Of a stretch of DNA of 64,000 bases, positions 35,787-42,125 are shown in pieces. The stretch's first letter is position 1; each line of letters begins with the position of its first letter. The position numbers and the translations under genes are program-made. Source of the DNA: Agrilactobacillus composti DSM 18527 = JCM 14202 (GTDB lineage Bacteria; Bacillota; Bacilli; Lactobacillales; Lactobacillaceae); NCBI RefSeq assembly GCF_001436375.1, contig NZ_AZGA01000011.1, positions 49,710 to 113,709 of the forward strand. Direction: 5' to 3'. The notes under the pieces were generated by a model. The model did not search any database. It saw nothing but the letters and a program-made list of their open reading frames with translations, and had not been told where the DNA came from.

Positions 35787-35828
35787 AAACATCTAAGCCC
35801 TGGTAGTAAAGGGTTTAGATGCTTTTTT
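35787..35828 (+). terminator. Terminator hairpin after tRNA-Arg (hairpin A)
   Basis: CATCTAAGCCC (35790-35800) pairs with GGGTTTAGATG (35811-35821), with one G-T wobble, then GCTTTTTTG. Its reverse complement closely resembles the hairpin at 38450-38482. Confidence 0.8.
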
Positions 35829-35861
35829 GTTCCCCTAGAAAACGTAAGAAAAAGGGTGTTT

Positions 35862-35921
35862 TTAGAAGCTTTGCGACCAAATTGCGACCAGATTACAAAA
35901 AGTACTCTGAGAGTTCAATAA
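35862..35921 (-). pseudogene. Possible 3' remnant of a tyrosine integrase gene
   Basis: On the minus strand this short frame ends STFCNLVAIWSQSF and a stop, with no start or body. From memory, some lactobacillal phage integrases end in a similar NLVA-x-WSQ stretch; I could not check this. It lies where an integrase tail is expected, between the tRNA 3' end and an ltp-type lipoprotein gene. The stretch also contains a tandem 11-bp repeat, TTGCGACCAAA/TTGCGACCAGA (35871-35892), which could instead be arm-type integrase binding sites. Tentative. Confidence 0.3.
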
Positions 35922-35945
35922 CGAATAAAATAAGGAAAGTAAAAT

Positions 35946-36413
35946 TTATTGATTTAGATGTTGAATGGCATAACCTGCTTCTTCAGGAGTGAACTTTTCG
36001 CCGGCAGTAGATGTCAGTTGCTCTCGAATTGATTCTGGAGACATTGCCATGTTTGTTTGATAATCCTTAGCTTTTGCCAATGCATTGGCATTGTAATCCG
36101 CTTTTAAATTGTCAACGGCATACTGTGCTGCTTCAGTTGAATATTTTTCACCATATTCTGATGTCAATTGGTCGTAGATACCCTGTTTGGACATGTGCAT
36201 GGTTTTTGAGTAAGTAGCTGCCTTGATCAATGCTGTTTTATACTCGACCGGAACTTTTGCCTCACTAGAACTTGATGCAGTACTTGATGATTCAGTAGTA
36301 CTTGTGGTTTGTTTTGAAGATGATTCCTTTGAACTGCTTGAATTAGAAGCCCCACAAGCCGTTAAAGAAACGGCCATTAGTGCAATTGCACCGATAGTTA
36401 ATAACTTTTTCAT
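35946..36413 (-). CDS. Ltp-family lipoprotein (host cell surface-exposed lipoprotein domain)
   Basis: 155-residue lipoprotein. The signal ends in the lipobox LTAC at residue ~20. A Ser/Thr-rich spacer (about 23-50) is followed by two copies of a ~48-residue helical repeat: ALIKAATYSKTMHMSKQGIY...AAQYAVDNL and ALAKAKDYQTNMAMSPESI...AGYAIQHLN. This is the Ltp pattern known from the temperate Streptococcus thermophilus phage TP-J34, where it blocks DNA injection by other phages (superinfection exclusion). ATG at 36413 follows AAGGAGG. The neighbours (possible integrase tail, SHOCT gene, tRNA) suit a lysogeny module. Bacterial non-phage copies also exist, so the phage link is an inference. Confidence 0.85.
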   Translation of the reverse strand: MKKLLTIGAIALMAVSLTACGASNSSSSKESSSKQTTSTTESSSTASSSSEAKVPVEYKTALIKAATYSKTMHMSKQGIYDQLTSEYGEKYSTEAAQYAVDNLKADYNANALAKAKDYQTNMAMSPESIREQLTSTAGEKFTPEEAGYAIQHLNQ

Positions 36414-36416
36414 TTT

Positions 36417-36506
36417 ACATCCTCCTTATGGTAAAATATTTTTGTTCAGTATTTCCCAAGCGGAGGTACATCTCCTCATCTCGTTGCATCGGGATGGGGC
36501 TTTTTC
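36417..36506. repeat. Leader element copy 1 (upstream of ltp gene)
   Basis: This ~85-nt element aligns with one indel to the copy at 37258-37347. Shared blocks on the plus strand are CCTCC, TAAAATA, TTTCC, GGAG, TCCTCA, GTTG, and CGGG-N-TGGGG-N-TTT. CCTCATCTC (36474-36482) can pair with GGGATGGGG (36491-36499) on the plus strand using only Watson-Crick and G-U pairs, then CTTTTT follows. On the minus strand two of these become C-A mismatches. It is the 5' flank of the ltp gene. Confidence 0.7.
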
Positions 36507-36528
36507 ATTTAGAAACCAAGGCTCTGTT

Positions 36529-37254
36529 TTATAGACCTAAAAGTTCTTTTTTCTTAGCGTCGAATTCTTCTTGCAAAATGATGTCGTCATCAAGTAATGC
36601 CTTATATTTTCGAATCTCATCGAAAGCGTCATCTGGCGTTTTTACAAGATTTTCTGACGCATCATTCATTTCGAGTGATGGTTCATCTATTTCTGTTTCA
36701 ATCTCTAGTTCGGGCTCAGGGACATGGATGGTAAAGTTTGATAATTCAACAAACTCTGAATTGAAAAGTGAAAGTTGAAGGGTGATTTTTTCAGATGTTT
36801 CAATATCTTCAAGTTTCAATATCGTGAGGGCACGATCCTCGACCATTTCAGTTGAAGTTGATGTTGTACCAGCGTCAGTAGATATTTTATCTTTCCCCAT
36901 ACCTCGGCCAACAAGCCCACCAGCAACAGCGCCAATACCGCCGGTTAAAGCACCACCGATAATTGCGCCGCTTAATCCGTGACGTTTCTTTTTAACGGTT
37001 TGTTTTCCGGGTGTGGTGGTCTCTGTCACTTCTTCGTGGTATATGGGTCCGCTGAATTCAATGGATAGTAAGTGATACAGGGTTGGGTCTTTTAAATTGA
37101 AACTCACGCTGTCATCATCAAGCTGGTATATTTTAGAAAGCACCATACTCCCGTTTACGAGCTTCCGCGCGCTTGAATTATAAAAGGTAATGCCTGCCTT
37201 ACGTACTACGCGCTGCCTGTAACCGGTGTCGTTCTCGTTGTCAAATAAGCCCAT
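36529..37254 (-). CDS. SHOCT-domain protein with glycine-zipper segment
   Basis: 241-residue protein of unknown function. Residues 1-80 form a beta-rich PH-like region (RKLVNGSMVLSKIYQL...) of the kind seen in DUF4429-type proteins. A glycine-zipper hydrophobic segment follows (about 93-118, GAIIGGALTGGIGAVAGGLVG), then a second beta-rich region. The C-terminus is a SHOCT motif (EIRKYKALLDDDIILQEEFDAKKKELL). ATG at 37254 follows GGAGGT by six bases. It is 115 bases upstream of the ltp gene on the same strand, and both share the same leader element. SHOCT proteins often occur near phage and mobile genes, so a role with the lipoprotein is plausible but unproven. Confidence 0.82.
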   Translation of the reverse strand: MGLFDNENDTGYRQRVVRKAGITFYNSSARKLVNGSMVLSKIYQLDDDSVSFNLKDPTLYHLLSIEFSGPIYHEEVTETTTPGKQTVKKKRHGLSGAIIGGALTGGIGAVAGGLVGRGMGKDKISTDAGTTSTSTEMVEDRALTILKLEDIETSEKITLQLSLFNSEFVELSNFTIHVPEPELEIETEIDEPSLEMNDASENLVKTPDDAFDEIRKYKALLDDDIILQEEFDAKKKELLGL

Positions 37255-37257
37255 TTT

Positions 37258-37347
37258 GCTACCTCCAATGTTAAAATAGTATTGAAAGTGTCTTTCCAAT
37301 GGAGAGTGCTATCCTCAGTCTGTTGGTAGCGGGCTGGGGATTTATTG
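37258..37347. repeat. Leader element copy 2 (upstream of SHOCT gene)
   Basis: Second copy of the element at 36417-36506. CCTCAGTCT (37313-37321) can pair with GGGCTGGGG (37331-37339) on the plus strand with Watson-Crick and G-U pairs only. Relative to copy 1, one T-A pair is replaced by G-C, a compensatory change. A T-rich stretch follows but is weaker than in copy 1. Confidence 0.7.
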
Positions 37348-37698
37348 GTTTGCAGAAGTTTTTATGTATTCGCTTTCATTTATAGCATATCGAAATCGAA
37401 AAAATATTTAAGTCGTGTTAACAATGTCGATAGATATTCTTTGCCTTTGGGTGACCTGATAAAGTCTGAATATACTGATATCTATCTATTTTTCATCACA
37501 ATTCGTAATATGCTGAATTCCTTGCTAACCAAGCGAGGATGCTTGAAACTTTCTGATAAGGAAGAAATATTGCTGCAATAAAATTGAGTGTTTTTTGTTG
37601 GTCGTATTAATCGAATACACGAAGAATGAATTTTCACATTATCGAAAATCAAATTTAATAGAAGTTGATTCATCTTGAAAATTTAAGAGGTGTGACAG
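37348..37698. other. AT-rich stretch without a convincing gene
   Basis: About 350 bases between the SHOCT leader and the first tiny plus-strand gene. Open frames here (TTG-started, plus, ending 37581; minus, 37482-37673) lack ribosome-binding sites and recognisable features. It may be decayed coding sequence. I see no clear terminator or promoter. Confidence 0.5.
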
Positions 37699-37890
37699 AT
37701 GATTGTTCCTGAATTTGCTAAATATTACGCTTTAGAATGGGCATTAGTTGATGACGATGGCAGATTGGTAAGGGGTGGTGAAGATGGCCGCATGCTCTTG
37801 AAAGCAGGGGCACCGCTCAAAGTCCAAGAAGCTTATGCGGCCTATATCGAGTTATTAGATTATCAATTAGAGAAGTATATTGATTTTTAA
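37699..37890 (+). CDS. Small hypothetical protein (63 aa)
   Basis: 63-residue acidic protein, not recognised. It has no signal peptide or membrane helix; WALVDDDGRLVRGGEDGRML looks like a short beta hairpin, and the C-terminal EAYAAYIELLDYQLEKYI looks helical. ATG at 37699 lies six to eight bases after GAGGTG, which supports translation. It is the first of three tiny same-strand genes (37699, 37943, 38196), each with a plausible ribosome-binding site, in the accessory segment. Confidence 0.6.
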   Translation: MIVPEFAKYYALEWALVDDDGRLVRGGEDGRMLLKAGAPLKVQEAYAAYIELLDYQLEKYIDF

Positions 37891-37942
37891 CCTTAATTTC
37901 GTTTCAGATGCTAAACAAATGTCATAGCCAGGGGTGATTCAA

Positions 37943-38176
37943 TTGATTGAATTAAAACTCCTCAGTCAATCTGGGAACATTGTAACTTATGAATTTATCG
38001 TCGAATCTGAACAAAGGGGACAAGTGCAGTATAATTTTGAATCGGGACAATACCGGGTTGAACAGCAAACTATCACCAAGTATCCTACGAGTTACTTGGT
38101 TCACTTGATAGCTAAGTTGGCGGAGTTCTCAAATTTGAATCAATTCCCCAACAGTTACACAATTGCTTGGTATTAA
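37943..38176 (+). CDS. Small hypothetical protein (77 aa)
   Basis: 77-residue protein beginning MIELKLLSQSGNIVTYEFIV and ending in IAWY. The pattern (beta strands, then a helix, then a short aromatic end) recalls a family of short uncharacterised lactobacillal proteins, but I cannot name a domain. TTG at 37943 is eight bases after AGGGG; a GTG at 37934 overlaps that site. It is 52 bases after the first tiny gene and 19 before the next. Confidence 0.6.
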   Translation: MIELKLLSQSGNIVTYEFIVESEQRGQVQYNFESGQYRVEQQTITKYPTSYLVHLIAKLAEFSNLNQFPNSYTIAWY

Positions 38177-38195
38177 GGAATAGGACGTGAGGACT

Positions 38196-38333
38196 TTGAA
38201 AATTGATAAAACTCTAACAATCGAAAATGAAGCTGATGATCAACCGGAATTAGTTTTTATGGCTGATTACCCAGAAGACGACGTTTGGATATCAGATGTT
38301 GTCACTGCCCTGGCAGTATCTAAGAAGAAATGA
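38196..38333 (+). CDS. Small hypothetical acidic protein (45 aa)
   Basis: 45-residue strongly acidic frame: MKIDKTLTIENEADDQPELV followed by an Asp-rich stretch and a basic KKK end. TTG at 38196 follows TGAGGA by two to three bases, a short spacing, so the start is uncertain. It follows the 77-aa gene closely. No family recognised. It could be a real small gene or chance. Confidence 0.4.
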   Translation: MKIDKTLTIENEADDQPELVFMADYPEDDVWISDVVTALAVSKKK

Positions 38334-38446
38334 TCCACGCCAGTCGGTTATTCACTTTGGCTCAGCATTGCTGGAGATGTTGAATATCTGCAATAAGAAA
38401 TCTAATCGTCGGGCGGTTAAAGTTGCACTATTGGTGGTCGAAAGAA

Positions 38447-38488
38447 AAAGCATCTAAATCCCTTTTTACCAGGATTTAGATGCTTTTA
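38447..38488. terminator. Terminator hairpin B
   Basis: GCATCTAAATCC (38450-38461) pairs with GGATTTAGATGC (38471-38482), with A-run and T-run flanks, so it can serve both directions: the tiny plus-strand genes and the minus-strand gene at 38518. Its reverse complement matches hairpin A at 35790-35822 at most positions. Confidence 0.8.
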
Positions 38489-38517
38489 TTGTATGAAAGA
38501 TTGTGCATTTGTAACAA

Positions 38518-38859
38518 TTAATAATTACTATTACCAAAGACCAATGCTAAAAGTGAACCCCACAACAAGATGACAAAAACAAATGTTACAACGGCAATAA
38601 TGAACTGAACGATACCCGCAAGATTCCAGGTTTTTTGTACGGCTTGAAAGGTTTCATAATCACCGTATTCGCTATTTTGCCAAGCCCACTTATTGCCCAT
38701 GGCCCCACAGATGATGGCCCAGATTAACCCAAATCCGGGGATGAGGGCAATAAGGGGCAGATAGGTCTTGTTACCAATCCCCCAGACCCAGTTAAACATT
38801 AAGGCGCCCCAATTCCAACCGTGGACATCCGCTTCAATACCTGCTCTGTTTTTGATCAT
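38518..38859 (-). CDS. Tryptophan-rich small membrane protein, function unknown
   Basis: 113-residue protein with two to three membrane segments: LPLIALIPGFGLIWAIICGA (about 34-53) and IVQFIIAVVTFVFVILLWGS (about 83-102). The N-terminal HGWNWGALMFNWVWGIGNK is a recurring motif in an uncharacterised Firmicute membrane family in which Trp-rich sequence precedes the first helix. ATG at 38859 is seven bases after GGGAGGA. No operon partner is seen. Confidence 0.75.
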   Translation of the reverse strand: MIKNRAGIEADVHGWNWGALMFNWVWGIGNKTYLPLIALIPGFGLIWAIICGAMGNKWAWQNSEYGDYETFQAVQKTWNLAGIVQFIIAVVTFVFVILLWGSLLALVFGNSNY

Positions 38860-39002
38860 ATGTCATTCCTCCCAAATGATGTTCATGTCAAGCCGGCCGA
38901 TTTTTACCAACCCGCAGTGAAATGTAGTTTAATTTTATATTTCATGGTGAAGCTGGTCAATCATTTTATGGCACGAAGACAGGTTATGTTTAACCATACA
39001 AA

Positions 39003-39042
39003 AACACCTTTGAACCATTTGTAGCGTTCAAAGGTGTTTATG
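39003..39042. terminator. Terminator of the DUF3862-like lipoprotein gene
   Basis: AAACACCTTTGAAC pairs with GTTCAAAGGTGTTT around CATTTGTAGC (39003-39040); A-run on the left gives T-run on the minus strand. Confidence 0.85.
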
Positions 39043-39051
39043 ACAGTCAAA

Positions 39052-39657
39052 CTATTTCATGTTTGTTTGACTGGTATGGGTGATTTTGTCATTAGCAGCG
39101 ACAATTACAAAGCTGGCGTCATTACCCTTTACACCAGATGTATAAGTTTCAGTTAAAGCCTTTTGACCATCGATGAGGGTTTGGGTGACTTCATCAGCCA
39201 ATCCAAATTTATCAGTGGCTTTAGAGACCTTGTCGCCCTTTTTAACGGTATTGAACTGCTTGAGATCAATTGTATTTTTACGCTTAGCGTTATAATTGAT
39301 CAACTGCGCGCCAAAAGCCTTGTCGTTAGTAAATGACAAAACAATCTTTGCATCGGCTTGTTTATCAATGTTTGTCCAAGTGACGTTTTGTACAGCGATA
39401 TCGTTGATTTTACTTTCCGTCGTCGTACTTGGCTTGCCAAATTGTTTTTTAGCAGCAGCTAAAGTTGTCCCACCAGCGGCTTTTTTATGCAAATCTCCAA
39501 ATTTAAGGTTGTTGAAGTCAGCGCGCTCAGACTTAACAACGACTTTACTGGATGAGCTAGCACTATTGGCACTGTTACTTTTTGAGCTGTTGCCACCACA
39601 AGCGGCCAGGGAAACTGAAGACAAGAGCATTAAACCGACGAGCAAAAATTTTTTCAT
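39052..39657 (-). CDS. Lipoprotein with duplicated BLIP/SmpA-like fold (DUF3862-type)
   Basis: 201-residue lipoprotein. The signal ends at LAAC (residue ~20), then a Ser/Asn-rich spacer to ~40. The body has two similar modules: FNNLKFGDL...GGTTLAAAKKQFGKPS (about 48-75) and FNTVKKGDKVSKATDKFGL (about 135-155), the G-x-S/T-L-x-x-A-x-x-x-F-G pattern of DUF3862/BLIP-like proteins. Such proteins sit on the outer face of the membrane; their role is unknown. ATG at 39657. The ribosome-binding site lies inside GAGGATCCTC, a palindrome touching the start codon, which could mask it. Confidence 0.82.
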   Translation of the reverse strand: MKKFLLVGLMLLSSVSLAACGGNSSKSNSANSASSSSKVVVKSERADFNNLKFGDLHKKAAGGTTLAAAKKQFGKPSTTTESKINDIAVQNVTWTNIDKQADAKIVLSFTNDKAFGAQLINYNAKRKNTIDLKQFNTVKKGDKVSKATDKFGLADEVTQTLIDGQKALTETYTSGVKGNDASFVIVAANDKITHTSQTNMK

Positions 39658-39726
39658 GAGGATCCTCCATTGATAACATTGTTATCAGATAATTTTAAAG
39701 CATGGTACAAGTGTGATTAAACTAGG

Positions 39727-40449
39727 TTATAGACTAATGTTACCTGCATCTAGTCTAACCCATTGGGCATCATTACCTACCCGAAGGTAAATGGCACCGT
39801 TGAGAACTTTGGCACCGAATACTTTCCAAACTGAGCCAGCGTATAATTGGCTGACCCCATTGCCGGCGCCATCATATAAAGTAGCTGGGCCACTGCCGTA
39901 AACTGTGAAAGTACCATTAAAACTACCCTCTTGGGATCCAAAAACAGCGAAGTCAGTGTTTGGTGTGCCTTCTACAGTGGCGCCACCAACATCATACTTA
40001 AAAGTATTGGCATTGCTGCCACCGTAGACGTTGAATACCTTCCAAAAAGTACCTGCAGGTAAGGTTGCACCAGTACTAGTGTTGATTCCCCGGTATAAGA
40101 ATAAAACACCATCCGTCAAAGTTGTGCCATCCACATAAGAAATGTCTTTGGCTTTAACCCATTGGGTGCCACCTAAATTATAAGTATATGACCCATCGGC
40201 AGTTTTCGTCCGGTAAATTGCTTTCCACTGAGAACCAGCTGGTAAAGAACGATTCAGTGGGGTAAACGTACCTTGATCAAAGTAAAGCGGTGCGCCATCA
40301 GGATTGGTGACAGTGACTGTGCCACTGACATCTTCTGTTGGATAATTCGTGGCAGCTTGCGCAGTATTGCCTGTGAAAGTTGCACCAACTGCCAATAGTA
40401 CAGCAGCCAAAACAGACCATAAGATATTCCTTCTCAATCGATTTTCCAT
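39727..40449 (-). CDS. Secreted protein with three SLAP-like repeats
   Basis: 240-residue secreted protein. Signal peptide of about 32 residues (ILWSVLAAVLLAVGATF...AQAAT). Three ~65-residue repeats follow, each with an SH3b/SLAP-like pattern: SLPAGSQWKAIYRTK...GTQWVKAKDISYV, TLPAGTFWKVFNVYG..., and LYAGSVWKVFGAK...AQWVRLDAGNISL. SLAP domains attach S-layer-associated proteins to the cell wall, so it is probably wall-bound. ATG at 40449 is four bases after GGAAGGG; the longer frame upstream lacks a site. No catalytic domain is present. Confidence 0.82.
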   Translation of the reverse strand: MENRLRRNILWSVLAAVLLAVGATFTGNTAQAATNYPTEDVSGTVTVTNPDGAPLYFDQGTFTPLNRSLPAGSQWKAIYRTKTADGSYTYNLGGTQWVKAKDISYVDGTTLTDGVLFLYRGINTSTGATLPAGTFWKVFNVYGGSNANTFKYDVGGATVEGTPNTDFAVFGSQEGSFNGTFTVYGSGPATLYDGAGNGVSQLYAGSVWKVFGAKVLNGAIYLRVGNDAQWVRLDAGNISL

Positions 40450-40719
40450 AAAACCCTTCCTCTCAATAATGATTATTAGGTTCAAATTCATTATACCGTG
40501 TTCAATATTAAAGATACAGGTAATCTAAGAAAATACTTAGTATTTAGACACACCATATAATAAAACTTCAACTTAATTGTACTTTGATTACCAACATGCT
40601 AAAATTTTAATGCCGGCTTAATTTTGGGGGATTTATTCAAACTCCCAAAACTGGTATATTGGTAGTATGTCGATAATATTTGTTTGGCAACATACAAAAA
40701 AGTTAGGTGTGGATTTTTT

Positions 40720-40965
40720 ATGAGAAAAAAGCTGAGTAAAAAGGCGCTAAAACAAGCGTCACTTAAAAAAATATATTTCTATATTGAATTTAGTGATGGC
40801 CGTGTTTTAGAAGTGCCGGTGCAAATTTCAAAAACAGATACCAGTGCCAAAGATGCGCTAATTGCGCGACTGCAACAACGTGAGGGATTTGTGACGGATA
40901 CCCAGGGGGTGCGATACGAGTTTAAAAATATGGTTCATTATGAAATTATTGAAGATAAGAAATAG
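40720..40965 (+). CDS. Hypothetical protein (81 aa)
   Basis: 81-residue basic protein, not recognised. The first 16 residues are very Lys-rich (MRKKLSKKALKQASLKKI), then a likely beta-alpha-beta domain (IYFYIEFSDGRVLEVPVQIS; GVRYEFKNMVHYEII). No signal peptide or membrane helix. ATG at 40720 follows TTAGGTG by about ten bases. It lies 11 bases upstream of the TetR-type regulator and is probably co-transcribed. Confidence 0.65.
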   Translation: MRKKLSKKALKQASLKKIYFYIEFSDGRVLEVPVQISKTDTSAKDALIARLQQREGFVTDTQGVRYEFKNMVHYEIIEDKK

Positions 40966-40976
40966 AGACGATTCTG

Positions 40977-41633
40977 ATGTATGACCATCATCAAAAAAAA
41001 GACTCCAGAGATCCGCGGGTTGTCAAAACAAATGTGAAGCTGCGGCGGGCGCTGGTGCAATTTTTACAGTATCACACCCTCAAAGATTTATCCGTCCAAA
41101 AAATAACTGCTATGGCTGGGGTGACCCGAGGCACATTTTACCTACATTATTCGGACAAAGAAGATTTCGTCAAACAAATTCAATTAGGCTTTTTGCATCA
41201 CTTCTTTAAGCAAGTTGTTGTCTATGTTGATAGTTTAGAGGCTTTACAGGCTTATCCGGCATTCAATGTGAGTTTGGCCTTTGCATTTATTTCAGAACAT
41301 GCCACCACATTTGATGTTTTTTTGAATCGTGAGAAAACTTTAACCTTCAATGATCAATTTCATACTTGTTTAGTTAGCTACTTTGAAGAATATGTTCGCA
41401 AGTCTTATGATGTGAGTATTCCTGAAAGCAGCTTACCGGAGAAGCCGGTTTTTGATTTTTATGCGGGGGCATTTATTTCATTAGTAGCCAACTGGCTTAA
41501 AGATAACATGCGTTATTCATCAGATTATATGGCGCATATTTTTGAGTCGTTGCTCTGTGCTGATAACCATGACGTCTCTAAGGTGCAGCAGTTTTTTACA
41601 TTTGATAAAAATGGTTTGACACACGTGTATTAG
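40977..41633 (+). CDS. TetR/AcrR-family transcriptional regulator
   Basis: 218-residue regulator. The N-terminal helix-turn-helix is clear: LRRALVQFLQYHTLKDLSVQ, then GVTRGTFYLHYSDKEDFV (about residues 20-70). The C-terminal domain resembles the TetR_C family common in Lactobacillales (DhaS-like), with a hydrophobic ligand pocket likely. The ATG at 40977 has only a weak upstream site, which suggests coupling to the 81-aa gene. Its target is unknown; no efflux pump adjoins it. The rplU promoter begins inside its last codons. Confidence 0.9.
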   Translation: MYDHHQKKDSRDPRVVKTNVKLRRALVQFLQYHTLKDLSVQKITAMAGVTRGTFYLHYSDKEDFVKQIQLGFLHHFFKQVVVYVDSLEALQAYPAFNVSLAFAFISEHATTFDVFLNREKTLTFNDQFHTCLVSYFEEYVRKSYDVSIPESSLPEKPVFDFYAGAFISLVANWLKDNMRYSSDYMAHIFESLLCADNHDVSKVQQFFTFDKNGLTHVY

Positions 41634-41644
41634 TTTGCTACAAT
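41616..41644 (+). promoter_or_regulatory. Promoter of rplU-prp-rpmA
   Basis: TTGACA (41616-41621) and TACAAT (41639-41644) with exactly 17 bp between and a TGC extension, a strong promoter overlapping the end of the TetR gene. Confidence 0.85.
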
Positions 41645-41650
41645 TTATGA

Positions 41651-41740
41651 GTTGTATTTGTGGACTCCACAGCTGCAACCGCACGGATTAGGTTTTAAGC
41701 TATGGCGCCTAAAACGGCGAGTATAAGAAATTTTTTAGGA
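41651..41740 (+). ncRNA. Ribosomal protein L21 leader
   Basis: The ~90-nt 5' UTR of rplU has a TGTGG/CCACA hairpin, a CAACCGCACGGATTAGG segment and a GTTTTA...TAAAAC helix, as in the L21 leader of Firmicutes, where L21 represses its own mRNA. Called from position and visible motifs. Confidence 0.75.
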
Positions 41741-41751
41741 GGTGCAAATAT

Positions 41752-42060
41752 ATGTACGCTATTATTGAAACTGGTGGCAAACAATACAAAGTTGAAGAAG
41801 GTCAACCTGTATATGTTGAAAAGTTACCTGTAGAAGCTGGTGAAAAGATTTCTTTTGATAAAGTAATCTTCATTGGCGGTGATGATACTAAGATCGGGAC
41901 ACCTACAATTGAAGGTGCTACTGTGACTGGTACAGTTGAAAAACAAGGCAAGGAAAAGAAAGTTGTTACTTTCAAGTACAAACCTAAGAAACACAGTCAT
42001 CAAAAGAAGGGTCACCGTCAACCATACACTAAAGTTGTTGTTGACAAAATCAACGCGTAA
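41752..42060 (+). CDS. rplU: 50S ribosomal protein L21
   Basis: 102-residue L21 of the large ribosomal subunit, binding 23S r[20 protein letters not shown] at the start and [21 protein letters not shown] at the end are characteristic. ATG follows AGGAGGTG. It is the first gene of the conserved rplU-prp-rpmA operon and is preceded by the L21 leader and a strong promoter, so expression should track ribosome synthesis. Confidence 0.98.
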   Translation: MYAIIETGGKQYKVEEGQPVYVEKLPVEAGEKISFDKVIFIGGDDTKIGTPTIEGATVTGTVEKQGKEKKVVTFKYKPKKHSHQKKGHRQPYTKVVVDKINA

Positions 42061-42125
42061 TTTTTAATTGTTGATTTGTGACATGTTATTACCCAAGCTT
42101 TTTATTAAGAAGAGTGTAAAATTAG

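Noticed and set aside
35759..35906. 48-residue minus-strand open frame running through the tRNA terminator hairpin
   Set aside because: It has no start codon and reads through a clear terminator; the shorter frame ending NLVAIWSQSF is the better integrase-tail candidate.
36223..36534. 103-codon plus-strand frame
   Set aside because: It is antisense to the ltp lipoprotein gene and reads through leader copy 1; no start signal, and composition mirrors the real gene.
37299..37385. Plus-strand hydrophobic 28-residue peptide starting at ATG 37299 inside leader copy 2, like a type I toxin
   Set aside because: Copy 1 of the leader has no matching peptide, and there is no good ribosome-binding site; probably chance.
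37345..37673. Two open frames of 78 and 63 codons on opposite strands
   Set aside because: AT-rich sequence, no ribosome-binding site, no recognisable family. Possibly decayed coding sequence.
40622..40651. TTTTGGG/CCCAAAA inverted repeat upstream of the 81-aa gene
   Set aside because: Short stem with a 15-base loop and no T-run; could be an operator for the TetR regulator, but nothing else supports it.
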